Under the pieces are notes generated by a model. The model did no database searches, was not told the DNA's origin, and saw only the letters and a list, made by a program, of their open reading frames with translations. A stretch of 64,000 bases of DNA from positions 1 through 64,000 of the forward strand of contig NZ_FMAF01000031.1 of NCBI RefSeq assembly GCF_900094565.1. Reading direction: 5' to 3'. The stretch is from Martinezella lusitana. GTDB lineage: Bacteria; Pseudomonadota; Alphaproteobacteria; Rhizobiales; Rhizobiaceae. Of the stretch, positions 51,418 through 59,423 are shown in pieces (the first letter of the stretch is position 1; the number at the start of each line of letters is the position of its first letter). Position numbers and translations under genes: made by a program.

Positions 51418-52227
51418 ATGGCTTCGCGTATATTCGCTGCTCTTATTTTCTTTGCCGCCGTCACGTCGGGTGTGTTCGCAGCTCCGGTGTGTGGAGGCGA
51501 GGTCGTTTGTTCGGTTCGAACAGGAGACTACCGGATCGAGCTGCCCAAGGATGGCGACCTTCGCGGCGTCTATGTCTTTTTTCATGGGTTCAAAAGCTCT
51601 GCCGAGTTACAGATGCGACAGCGGCCGCTGGTTGACGTGACGCTTGCCCATCATCTTGCGTATGTCGCAGTTGACGGTATCGACGGCAGCTGGTCCTTTC
51701 CAAACAGTGCCCGCTCGGGGCGCGATGAGAAGGCCTTCATCGCCGACGTCTTCCAAGACCTGAATAGTCGCTACGGCTTTAGTTCCGATAAGACGGTGAT
51801 CGGCGGTTTTTCCATCGGAGCGTCGATGGCGTGGTACACCGCTTGCCAGCAAGGCGACAAGGCAAAAGCGATGGTGACGTTTTCGGGCGTGTTCTGGGAT
51901 CCGCTGCCCAAACCAGCTGATTGCGTCACGGCCATTCCGCCCATTGTGCATTTTCATGGGACCGCGGACCGGACCTTTCCGCTTGCCGGACGCGCCATCG
52001 GTACGCAGTTTCATCAGGGCAATGCTTTTGAGAGCATAGCGATCATGCGGACGCGCGCCAAATGCGATGTCACGAATGCAAGGAAAGTCACTCTGGACGG
52101 CATTCAATGTCAAGATGTTCCCAGCTGCATTCGGGGCGAGAGCGTCATGTGCATTCACAATGGCGGCCATGAGGCTCGCGCCGACATGCTCGACGCCGGA
52201 CTGACCGCTGTCGGTTTTCCTCGCTGA
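51418..52227 (+). CDS. Secreted alpha/beta-hydrolase, PHB-depolymerase/LpqC-like esterase
   Basis: A 269-residue protein with a signal peptide (MASRIFAALIFFAAVTSGVF, cleavage after about residue 21). The hydrolase core has VYVFFHGFKSSAEL (oxyanion strand), nucleophile Ser in VIGGFSIGASMAWYTA (GxSxG), an Asp in VHFHGTADRTFPL and a His in CIHNGGHEARAD. It has two to three cysteine pairs in the mature part, as expected for a periplasmic or secreted enzyme. The ribosome site is GGAGAGGACACCC. It is the first gene of the plus-strand run leading to the bufferin-like operon, though a direct link is not shown. Confidence 0.85.
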   Translation: MASRIFAALIFFAAVTSGVFAAPVCGGEVVCSVRTGDYRIELPKDGDLRGVYVFFHGFKSSAELQMRQRPLVDVTLAHHLAYVAVDGIDGSWSFPNSARSGRDEKAFIADVFQDLNSRYGFSSDKTVIGGFSIGASMAWYTACQQGDKAKAMVTFSGVFWDPLPKPADCVTAIPPIVHFHGTADRTFPLAGRAIGTQFHQGNAFESIAIMRTRAKCDVTNARKVTLDGIQCQDVPSCIRGESVMCIHNGGHEARADMLDAGLTAVGFPR

Positions 52228-52360
52228 TCTCCTCCCGAAGAATTTTGCACGTCCTTGTAACAAGCGCGCCGCGCTTTGCGAACTCATGGATAGCAAGGTG
52301 TTTTGCCTTGGTTTGCCTGGACCGACCAGTTCGGTCCAACCGTTACAAAGGAACGTCGTC

Positions 52361-52909
52361 ATGCAGCATTCTGTCGTCTGTCCGAGCATCGGGCATTCAA
52401 TCGTTCATCACTTCGGGGAAGGTGCTGCGGTCTGGGGTCAGGCGATCACCCCAAGCATCGCTCACCTGGTCCAGGTTCACCGCGAACTCGCGATCGACTA
52501 TTCGCAGATTCGGCCGGGAATTGTTTTTGACACAGTGCCGAGCATCGCGATGCTTCCACATGTCATTGATACATCGACCTTCCGGCTTCATGCGGATGCT
52601 GCGGTCTTTCGCCATACGGCCGGCCGTTCCGGCACCGCGATGGAGGCCGTGCTTCGTTGCGATGCAGGTGGCGAATGCTCTCTGAAGCTTTGGGGTCGCG
52701 TGGTGGCAGAAGACGGTGTTCAGCAGCCGGATCAACTGTCCCCTACTGGTGGAGGCTCGACTCTCCCGGTGCTCTTTACCGTTGCGTTTTGGGAGATCTC
52801 GCGCGCAACCGACGCTCGAATGCAAAGCATGATCACGGAATCGGCGGAGAAAGATCGCAAGATCCGCGAGTTGGAGGCGACAATCGCGCTCGCAATGTGC
52901 TCGCAGTAA
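52361..52909 (+). CDS. Hypothetical protein
   Basis: A 182-residue protein starting MQHSVVCPSIGHSIVHHFGE. No signal peptide or membrane segment is seen. A beta-rich middle (FRLHADAAVFRHTAGRSGTA and CSLKLWGRVVAEDG) is followed by a C-terminal amphipathic helix (SMITESAEKDRKIRELEATI) that could form a coiled coil. AAAGGA precedes the ATG. I do not recognise the family. It lies between the esterase and the YHS gene on the same strand. Confidence 0.6.
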   Translation: MQHSVVCPSIGHSIVHHFGEGAAVWGQAITPSIAHLVQVHRELAIDYSQIRPGIVFDTVPSIAMLPHVIDTSTFRLHADAAVFRHTAGRSGTAMEAVLRCDAGGECSLKLWGRVVAEDGVQQPDQLSPTGGGSTLPVLFTVAFWEISRATDARMQSMITESAEKDRKIRELEATIALAMCSQ

Positions 52910-53010
52910 GCGGATAGCAGCCGGCACACGAAGTCGTGAACGCTGGAGGATGTAACAACCGTTCGCAACTGCCCGAACAGGGTATGTCAGTCTCAACCAG
53001 AGGAAAGACC

Positions 53011-53475
53011 ATGACCCTAACATTACGGCATTTCCTGCCATTGGCAGCGGCGACGGCACTCGCAATATCGACAGCTTCGGTCGCGCTGGCCGATGAAATA
53101 TATGCGACCAACGGCGTCGCCATAAACGGCTACGACGCCGTCGCCTACTTCACTGACCACAAGCCGGTCAAAGGCTCCGACAAATTTACCACCAACTACA
53201 AGGGTACAACGTTCTACTTTGCCTCTGCAGCGCATCGCGACGCCTTCGCGGGCAATCCCGAGCATTATGCACCGCAGTTTGGCGGTTATTGCGCATATGG
53301 GACGGCAGAGGGGCACAAGGCCCCGACCGAGCCGCAGGCTTTTACCGTCGTCGATGACAAGCTTTACCTCAACTACAACGACCATGTCATGCAGACGTGG
53401 AGGACGGATATTGGCGGCTATATCAAAAAGGCAAACGCCAACTGGGATACGGTGAAAGAACAGCCTGCTCCGTGA
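53011..53475 (+). CDS. Secreted YHS-domain protein
   Basis: A 154-residue protein with a signal peptide (cleavage near ASVALADE, about residue 26). The mature part is a YHS domain: GVAINGYDAVAYFTDHKPVK, FTTNYKGTTFYFASAAHRDA and NPEHYAPQFGGYCAYGTAEG. YHS domains are linked to copper or other soft-metal handling; the conserved Cys of GGYCAYG is present. The ribosome site is AGAGGAAAGACC. Its position ahead of DsbD, DsbA and the DUF2282 operon supports a metal role. Confidence 0.88.
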   Translation: MTLTLRHFLPLAAATALAISTASVALADEIYATNGVAINGYDAVAYFTDHKPVKGSDKFTTNYKGTTFYFASAAHRDAFAGNPEHYAPQFGGYCAYGTAEGHKAPTEPQAFTVVDDKLYLNYNDHVMQTWRTDIGGYIKKANANWDTVKEQPAP

Positions 53476-53562
53476 CGGTCCGTCATCATGGTGAACTGCC
53501 TGCTCGCCGACATGCGGGCAGGCAGCGTCCTGATCAATCGACCGGAGGCAACCATCCGAGCC

Positions 53563-53850
53563 ATGATTTTTGAACCCCATTTTCCTCAAGGTCACCCCAG
53601 CCGCGATCGCGATTGTCAGAGATCGGTCGTGACGGAGCTTAACGATCTGGTTGACTGGACAGCGACGGCCGGCTGGAGCCGCCGTGGGGTAATCGCGGCA
53701 CTCGCCGACTTGCTGGATACCGAAACCGTTGATGCGAGCGACTTGCTGCAGATGATGGCGGCCAATCTCGGTCAGCCGGACGCAAAGCGCGCCAAGATGG
53801 CAATTGGACGGGGCGGCCTTAAACCTTACGCGGGGAAATCATGCGGTTGA
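53563..53850 (+). CDS. Small hypothetical protein upstream of dsbD
   Basis: A protein of about 95 residues (MIFEPHFPQGHPSRDRDCQR) whose stop overlaps the dsbD start by ten bases. It is mainly helical: VVTELNDLVDWTATAGWSRR, then GVIAALADLLDTETVDASDL. A longer frame starts at 53488 without a better ribosome site. No family is recognised, and coupling with dsbD suggests co-expression. Confidence 0.55.
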   Translation: MIFEPHFPQGHPSRDRDCQRSVVTELNDLVDWTATAGWSRRGVIAALADLLDTETVDASDLLQMMAANLGQPDAKRAKMAIGRGGLKPYAGKSCG

Positions 53851-55667
53851 TCGCAATAGTATTTCTTTTCCTATTTGCCGCCGGCAACGCGATCGGCGCG
53901 GGCGTACCGCTTGCGATGAACGATGCCTTTCGGCTGACGTTGGACAAAATGCCGGGCGGGGCGATTCATCTGCACTGGGCAATGCCGCCGGGATATTATC
54001 TCTATCGGCAATATATCTCGGCAAAGGCCGCGGACGGTTCAGCAATCCCCCTTGCTATGGCAGCCGGAGTGGAGAAAGTTGACGAGAATTTCGGCAAGTT
54101 GGAAGTCTACTTCGAAAAAGCCGATGCTGAGCTCGACCCTGTTGGCGGGTCCTTCACGTTGAGCTATCAGGGGTGCCAGGAACACGGACTGTGTTATCCG
54201 CCTGCGCGACGCACGATCGACACGGCAACACTCGCGGTTTCGGAACAGCCGATCTTTTCGCCGCCAACCGGCAAGCAATCCGAATGGTCCGAACCAGCAG
54301 CTGGCCACGACGATCAGACAGTCAGTGGGACTGCTGCGGATGCAAGCAGACAACAGACAAATGGCGGCAACATCGTCGATCACTTCCTTGCCCGCGGCGG
54401 CGTTCCGCTCTTGCTTGCGGCGTTTCTCGGTTTTGGCATTCTGCTGGCTTTCACGCCATGCGTTTTCCCGCTCTATCCGATTGTAGCCGCGATGTTGTCG
54501 CGTCAAGGAGAACGACTTGATGCTCGGCGCGGTTTTCTGCTGTCGATAAGTTATGCCGTGGCGCTCGCTGGGGCTTTTGCCATCTTTGGTGGGGTCGCGG
54601 CGTGGACGGGGGGAAATCTGCAGATAGCCCTGCAATCGCCGTTCACGGTCGCAGTGGTGGCGTTGATATTTGTGTCACTCGCGCTTTCAATGTTTGGCCT
54701 TTTCGAACTGCAGCTACCTTCAGCTTTGACAACCAAATTCGGGCGTCATGGGGAAACAGCGAGCGGGTCTGTCGGATCGGCAGCAGCGCTCGGTTTTTCG
54801 TCAGCCTTCATCATTGGTCCCTGTGTTACGGCCCCGCTTGCCGGCGCGCTTCTTTACGTCGCGCGCACCGGCGACACGGCTCTTGGCGCAGCCTTGTTGT
54901 TTGCGCTCGGTCTCGGCAAGGGCATTCCCCTGGTCGTCTTTGGCACGATCGGCGCTCATGCGCTACCGCGCGCCGGGGCATGGATGAATTCGGTCAAGTA
55001 TGTCTTCGGTTTCGTCTTTCTCGCCTCTGGCATCTGGATGGTGGAGCCCCTGCTGGCGGAATGGATGTCGATGCCACTTTGGGCCGTATGGGCGATGGCT
55101 GTGGCCATCTTTCTCGGTGCCTTCGATGTGACAAAGGCGCGCGCGACGCCGGCACGCATGGGCCTACAGGCTCTTGGCTTGCTCTCGGCGGTCTATGCTG
55201 TTTTGCTCATCGTCGGACTTGCTTCAGGTGCGACCGATCCATTGCGGCCACTTGGAGGTATTGGCGGTGGCCGAGTGGTCGCGCAGGGTGATCCGGCAAA
55301 AATGATGTTGTCCATCGGCTCGAAGGCAGAATTTGCCAGCCAACTCGAATCTGCCGGTGCAACGGGCCAGCCGAGCCTTGTTTATTTCACGGCTGATTGG
55401 TGTGTGAGCTGCCGCTTGATCGACCGGAATGTCTTTTCCAGGCCGGAAATTGCCCAGGCGTTGAGCCCCTTGAGGACGCTCAAGGTTGATCTGACCCATA
55501 TCGACCCCGCTCAGCGCGCGCTAATGCGTGAGCTCGACGTCGTCGGGCCGCCGACAATGATCTTCTTCCGAGGCGACCGGCAAGAAGCAGCGAATGGTCG
55601 ACTGGTCGGTGAGTTCGGGGCATCCGATGTGCTCCAAGCAGTTTCAGAAGCCAGAGATGGCAGTTGA
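53841..55667 (+). CDS. dsbD: DsbD, thiol:disulfide interchange protein
   Basis: A 608-residue inner-membrane protein that carries electrons from cytoplasmic thioredoxin to periplasmic thiols. A signal peptide (residues 1-20) is followed by the N-terminal DsbC-like domain with cysteines 112 and 118 in YQGCQEHGLCYPP. Eight membrane segments contain Cys207 in AFTPCVFPLYP and Cys328 in IIGPCVTAPLAG. The C-terminal thioredoxin domain has WCVSC (521 and 524). All six catalytic cysteines are present. It lies next to a DsbA-like gene and upstream of a cysteine-rich peptide operon, so it may supply reducing power for that product. Confidence 0.94.
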   Translation: MRLIAIVFLFLFAAGNAIGAGVPLAMNDAFRLTLDKMPGGAIHLHWAMPPGYYLYRQYISAKAADGSAIPLAMAAGVEKVDENFGKLEVYFEKADAELDPVGGSFTLSYQGCQEHGLCYPPARRTIDTATLAVSEQPIFSPPTGKQSEWSEPAAGHDDQTVSGTAADASRQQTNGGNIVDHFLARGGVPLLLAAFLGFGILLAFTPCVFPLYPIVAAMLSRQGERLDARRGFLLSISYAVALAGAFAIFGGVAAWTGGNLQIALQSPFTVAVVALIFVSLALSMFGLFELQLPSALTTKFGRHGETASGSVGSAAALGFSSAFIIGPCVTAPLAGALLYVARTGDTALGAALLFALGLGKGIPLVVFGTIGAHALPRAGAWMNSVKYVFGFVFLASGIWMVEPLLAEWMSMPLWAVWAMAVAIFLGAFDVTKARATPARMGLQALGLLSAVYAVLLIVGLASGATDPLRPLGGIGGGRVVAQGDPAKMMLSIGSKAEFASQLESAGATGQPSLVYFTADWCVSCRLIDRNVFSRPEIAQALSPLRTLKVDLTHIDPAQRALMRELDVVGPPTMIFFRGDRQEAANGRLVGEFGASDVLQAVSEARDGS

Positions 55668-55699
55668 ACGACGGCGATTAACTTTCGAGGACAGGAACC

Positions 55700-56317
55700 A
55701 TGACAATGATCAATCGCAGGCGCCTTCTTTCGGTCGGGGCAAGCAGCGCAATTCTAGCTGTTTTGGCACCACGAGCGGGTTCAGCTCAGCAGCTCACATT
55801 GGAAGACGTCTTCCGCGATCCCGATGCACCCACACTTGGCAATCCCAACGGCGATGTCACGGTGGTCGAGTTTTTCGACTATCAATGCCCCTATTGTAAA
55901 AAGAGCCACCCCGATGTGAAATCGGTCGTTGCTGAAGATGGGAATGTCCGCCTTGTCATGAAAGATTGGCCGGTGTTTGGCGACGCTTCCGTGTTTGCCG
56001 CGCAAGCCGTGCTCGGCGCGAACGAAATCGGCGGCTATGAAAGGGCCCTGGAGGTGCTAATGGCAACGCCAGCCTCGCTGAGTGAAGACGACGTCAAAAG
56101 ACTGCTGACGTCCACAGGGCTCGACCTTAGCAAAATCGCAGCAGCAGTGCGTCAGAACGACAAGAAAATCTCCGATCTCCTGACGCGCAACTACAATCAG
56201 GCTCAGGCCTTTAATTTCGCCGGCACGCCATCCTTCGTCATCGGCAAAACGGCATACTCTGGGGTTCTCAGCCAAGATCAACTTCGTGACCTTATCAAGC
56301 ATGCCCGGTCGGCATAG
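55700..56317 (+). CDS. DsbA-family (Com1/ScsC-like) periplasmic thiol oxidoreductase
   Basis: A 205-residue protein with a Tat- or Sec-like signal (NRRRLLSVGASSAILAVLAP, cleavage near AGSAQQ). The thioredoxin fold has the active site VEFFDYQCPYCKKSHPD (Cys63-Pro-Tyr-Cys66) and a cis-Pro in FNFAGTPSFVIGKT. It resembles Com1/ScsC/BdbD enzymes, several of which pair with DsbD-type partners in copper tolerance. It lies 32 bases after dsbD, in the same operon. AGGAACC precedes the ATG. Whether it oxidises or isomerises disulfides cannot be told. Confidence 0.92.
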   Translation: MTMINRRRLLSVGASSAILAVLAPRAGSAQQLTLEDVFRDPDAPTLGNPNGDVTVVEFFDYQCPYCKKSHPDVKSVVAEDGNVRLVMKDWPVFGDASVFAAQAVLGANEIGGYERALEVLMATPASLSEDDVKRLLTSTGLDLSKIAAAVRQNDKKISDLLTRNYNQAQAFNFAGTPSFVIGKTAYSGVLSQDQLRDLIKHARSA

Positions 56318-56688
56318 GAATTGATACTCTGCTCAACTTGACTGAGTTGGAAGCCCGGAAGAAAAATGCGTGGACCGGCCTCGCCGGCCGCTTTGCTGTC
56401 CATGATCAGAAAGCCTGCATTGGGTGATCCTGCCGCATCTCAGGTCACGTGTTGCGGTTTGAGCTGGCTTTACCCGCGATGCTCGAGCCGGCACAGCAAG
56501 TCGTTCGTTGGTGACCCATTTCACCGCATTATTCGATATGATGCGCATGAAGAGATCTTCTGGAGAATTGGATGTTACCAGTCTGCATAAATCACGAAAA
56601 CGTGACTGACTGGTGAGTAACGAACATCCACGCGTTTGCGAACCCCTAATGCGCTCAACAAGAGCGTCTATCCGATATGGAGAACGCA
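56318..56688. other. Intergenic stretch before the DUF2282 operon
   Basis: About 370 bases with no gene recognised; open frames on both strands lack domains. The promoter of the DUF2282 operon should lie here. I looked for a known copper-responsive or ECF-sigma-type promoter but could not define one with confidence. Confidence 0.45.
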
Positions 56689-56994
56689 ATGTCCGTTAAA
56701 ACTGCTATCAATTCCTTCGTCCTCGCCGGCGCCGTCACCACTGCCCTTGCTTCGATGGTCAGCGCTGCCCCATTGACCAAAGCCGAAGGCGCAGCCGCCG
56801 TTGCCGCTCACAAGGAAAAGTGCTTCGGCGTCGCGCTGAAGGGTCAGAATGATTGCGCTGCTGGCCCGGGCACGAGCTGCCAGGGGACCTCGACAGTCGA
56901 TTTCCAAGGCAATTCCTGGAAGTTCGTCCAGGGCGGCACCTGCACATCGATCAAATTGCCGAACGGCCATCATGGCTCGCTGAAGGCAATCTAA
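56689..56994 (+). CDS. bufA: DUF2282 secreted peptide, bufferin precursor (BufA1-like)
   Basis: A 101-residue precursor starting MSVKTAINSFVLAGAVTTAL with a signal peptide cleaved near VSA-APL (about residue 26). The mature 75 residues contain exactly four cysteines, at 45, 56, 64 and 85: HKEKCFGVALKGQNDCAAGP, then GTSCQGTSTVDFQG, WKFVQGGTCTSIK. This is the DUF2282 pattern. In recently described bufferins the family is modified by a DUF692-DUF2063 enzyme to copper-binding thiooxazoles. GGAG lies seven bases before the ATG at 56689; the in-frame ATG at 56677 is less likely. The two genes that follow encode exactly that enzyme pair. Confidence 0.9.
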   Translation: MSVKTAINSFVLAGAVTTALASMVSAAPLTKAEGAAAVAAHKEKCFGVALKGQNDCAAGPGTSCQGTSTVDFQGNSWKFVQGGTCTSIKLPNGHHGSLKAI

Positions 56995-57038
56995 CTCCAC
57001 GCGCGATAGCAACGACAATCGGGAGGCGGAGAGACGCC

Positions 57039-57962
57039 ATGACCACAGATCTGATTTCAACGACCGCGTCTGCGGCAAACACTCTCCGCTTTCCGGCTCA
57101 TTCTATTGCGGGGCTTGCGGGAACAAGCTTCAAGCACGAACATCTACCTGCGATTACGGCCGAAGGCCCGCAGCGCGGTTTCTTCGAAGTCCATGCCGAA
57201 AACTATATGGGTGCCGGCGGCCCGCCGCACCGGATCCTCGAACAGATCCGCCGCGACAACCCTGTGTCGCTGCATGGCGTCTGCATGTCGATCGGAGGCC
57301 CTCAGCCGCTCGATAAGGCGCATCTGGAACGCTTCCGCTCGCTGGTTGAGCGTTATGAGCCGGCGCTGGTGTCCGAGCATCTTGCCTGGTCGACACATCA
57401 GACAACCTACTTCAACGACCTGCTCCCCCTGCCTTACACGCAGGACAGCCTGGTAAGGGTCTGTGATCATATCGATGAAGTGCAGACAACCATCGGCCGG
57501 CCGATCCTTCTCGAAAATCCTTCCACCTATATCACATTCAGCGAGTCGGCGATGAGCGAGACCGATTTTATCCGGTCGATTGCCAGGCGTACCGGCTGCA
57601 GGCTTCTGCTCGATGTCAACAACGTCTTCGTCTCCGCGACAAATCACGGTTTTTCGGCGCTGGACTATCTTTCCGATTTTCCGCTTGCCTCAGTCGGCGA
57701 GATCCACCTTGCCGGCCACGCCGAGCAATCTGACGACGAGGGCGACCTGCTGCTGATCGACAGCCATGACGGGCCTGTCGCCGACGCCGTCTGGAAGCTC
57801 TACCAGATCGTCATTAGTCGCCGTGGCCCTATACCGACTCTTATCGAATGGGACAGCAGCATACCCGATTGGCCGATATTGCGTGCCGAGGCGAGCGCCG
57901 CCCAGGCGATCCTGGATCACTATGCTTCCATCGCGTTACCGGATCATAGCCATGCAGCTTGA
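57039..57962 (+). CDS. bufB: DUF692 multinuclear iron enzyme (BufB/MbnB-like)
   Basis: A 307-residue TIM-barrel protein of the DUF692/MbnB family, which uses iron to turn peptide cysteines into oxazolone-thioamide or thiooxazole groups. Metal-ligand motifs are in place: FFEVHAENYMG (Glu54), VSLHGVCMSIGG (His79), LVSEHLAWS (Glu113-His114), ILLENPSTY (Glu159), LLLDVNNVFV (Asp192, Asn194), EIHLAGHAE (His223, His227), LIDSHDGPV (Asp241, His243) and LIEWDSSIP (Glu270, Asp272). The ATG at 57039 follows GGGAGGCGGAG; the upstream frame overlaps the precursor gene. The bufC ATG lies within its last codons. Confidence 0.93.
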   Translation: MTTDLISTTASAANTLRFPAHSIAGLAGTSFKHEHLPAITAEGPQRGFFEVHAENYMGAGGPPHRILEQIRRDNPVSLHGVCMSIGGPQPLDKAHLERFRSLVERYEPALVSEHLAWSTHQTTYFNDLLPLPYTQDSLVRVCDHIDEVQTTIGRPILLENPSTYITFSESAMSETDFIRSIARRTGCRLLLDVNNVFVSATNHGFSALDYLSDFPLASVGEIHLAGHAEQSDDEGDLLLIDSHDGPVADAVWKLYQIVISRRGPIPTLIEWDSSIPDWPILRAEASAAQAILDHYASIALPDHSHAA

Positions 57963-58749
57963 TCCCACATCCGAGCATACAAGACCGCTCACTTATGCGG
58001 CGGATTTTGCGCCGGCCCTGACCAATCCGGATGCCGAGACGCCCGTGGGCGTCATCGGCCCGAACGGCAAGGGGGCGATCAAACGCTACAATGTCTATCG
58101 CAACAACGTCACCGTTAGCCTGATCGATGCGCTTGCCGGAATTTTCCCGGCGGTGCAACGCCTTACCGGCGCCGAATTCTTCCGCGCCATGGCGCGCTTC
58201 CATTTACGCGACACTCCGCCGACGTCGCCGCTGCTCTTCGAATATGGCCGCGACTTTCCGGCTTTCATCGAAGAGTATGAATACGCCCAGTCTTTGCCCT
58301 GGCTTGCTGACGTCGCGAGGGTCGAGCGTGCCTGGCTGGACGCTTACCATGCGTCGGACGTTCAACCGCTTGCTGCCGATGCTCTCGCGTCCGTGCCGCC
58401 TGAGCATCTCGCCGGTCTGGTTTTCACGCCGCATCCGGCTAGTAGAATCGTTCGCTCGCACTATCCGGCATTGACGATCTTTGCCGCCAACCGCGGTGAT
58501 GATCCCGTCGGTCCTATCGAGGCAATCGACCCGGAAGATGCGCTGATCACGCGGCCCGATATGGAGGTGGTCGTGCGGCACCTGCCGCCGGGCGGCGCGG
58601 AATTCCTGATCTTTCTTATTTCCGGCGAGCCTTTGGGTGTCGCCGCAGCCAGGGCTGTCGACGCCTACCCATCCTTCAACATCGCAGCCAGTGTCGCTGG
58701 CATGATCGAGGCCGGCGTGTTTTCGGCCATCACTCCTGGAGACGCATGA
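57952..58749 (+). CDS. bufC: DUF2063 partner protein (BufC/MbnC-like)
   Basis: A 265-residue protein. The N-terminal DUF2063 domain (about residues 15-110) includes GAIKRYNVYRNNVTVSLIDA and FPAVQRLTGAEFFRAMARFH, then PPTSPLLFEYGRDFPAFIEE. The C-terminal part is alpha/beta, with ALASVPPEHLAGLVFTPHPA and EFLIFLISGEPLGVAAARAV. In methanobactin and bufferin systems this type of protein binds the precursor and presents it to the DUF692 enzyme. It overlaps bufB by 11 bases and bufD as ATGA, so the three are translated together. Confidence 0.92.
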   Translation: MQLDPTSEHTRPLTYAADFAPALTNPDAETPVGVIGPNGKGAIKRYNVYRNNVTVSLIDALAGIFPAVQRLTGAEFFRAMARFHLRDTPPTSPLLFEYGRDFPAFIEEYEYAQSLPWLADVARVERAWLDAYHASDVQPLAADALASVPPEHLAGLVFTPHPASRIVRSHYPALTIFAANRGDDPVGPIEAIDPEDALITRPDMEVVVRHLPPGGAEFLIFLISGEPLGVAAARAVDAYPSFNIAASVAGMIEAGVFSAITPGDA

Positions 58750-59267
58750 TGACATCGACCACCACACAACAACCTTCGATCAAAGACAGGCTTCAGCCGA
58801 TCGTGACACTCGTGGAGATGGCGCAGACCCTCGTGCGCGCAGTCGCGCAGCCGACGCTCGTCCAAGCCGTTATGCGCGTCGCCCTTGCCGTACCTTTCTG
58901 GAAATCCGGCATTCTGAAATGGGACGGTTTCCTGCAACTGAACGACACGGCTGTCACCCTCTTTACTGATGAGTTCATGCTGCATCTGCCGGGCGGGCCT
59001 TATCCCTATCCAGCGCCGGTGACCATGGCTTTTCTTTCCGGCTGCGCGGAGATCACGTTTCCGATCCTTCTGGTTCTTGGCCTTGCCACCCGGTTCGCCG
59101 CGACGGGCCTTCTGTTCATGACGCTGATCGTCGAATTGACAGTGCCGGACGGGTGGCCGATCCATATCACCTGGGCTGCGATGGCGCTGTCACTTATGGC
59201 ATGGGGCCCCGGCAAGGTGTCGGTCGACTATCTGCTGGCAAGGATCTGGAAGAGCAGCGCTGCATGA
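58746..59267 (+). CDS. bufD: DoxX-family membrane protein (BufD-like)
   Basis: A 173-residue DoxX protein with about four membrane segments: LVQAVMRVALAVPFWKSGIL, then PYPYPAPVTMAFLSGCAEIT, LVLGLATRFAATGLLFMTLI and WAAMALSLMAWGPGKVSVDY. DoxX proteins are common last genes in DUF2282-DUF692-DUF2063 operons. The molecular role there is not known; electron supply or export support has been suggested. The start overlaps the bufC stop. Confidence 0.9.
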   Translation: MMTSTTTQQPSIKDRLQPIVTLVEMAQTLVRAVAQPTLVQAVMRVALAVPFWKSGILKWDGFLQLNDTAVTLFTDEFMLHLPGGPYPYPAPVTMAFLSGCAEITFPILLVLGLATRFAATGLLFMTLIVELTVPDGWPIHITWAAMALSLMAWGPGKVSVDYLLARIWKSSAA

Positions 59268-59423
59268 TCGTCCCTTCTATAACAAGTAATGCAAGCGGCT
59301 GCACCGCATCGGAGCAACGGGCGTCGCAGCGGGCAACCTGGCGCCGCCCATTCAAATGTGAAGCCTCGGCGTCGCCGTGATAGTTGCAGCCGCATCGATC
59401 AGCTGCGTCTCGCAAATGGCTGG

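Noticed and set aside
56853..57038. N-terminal extension of the DUF692 gene into the precursor gene
   Set aside because: The frame is open but antagonistic to the DUF2282 frame, and the ribosome site GGGAGG precedes the ATG at 57039.
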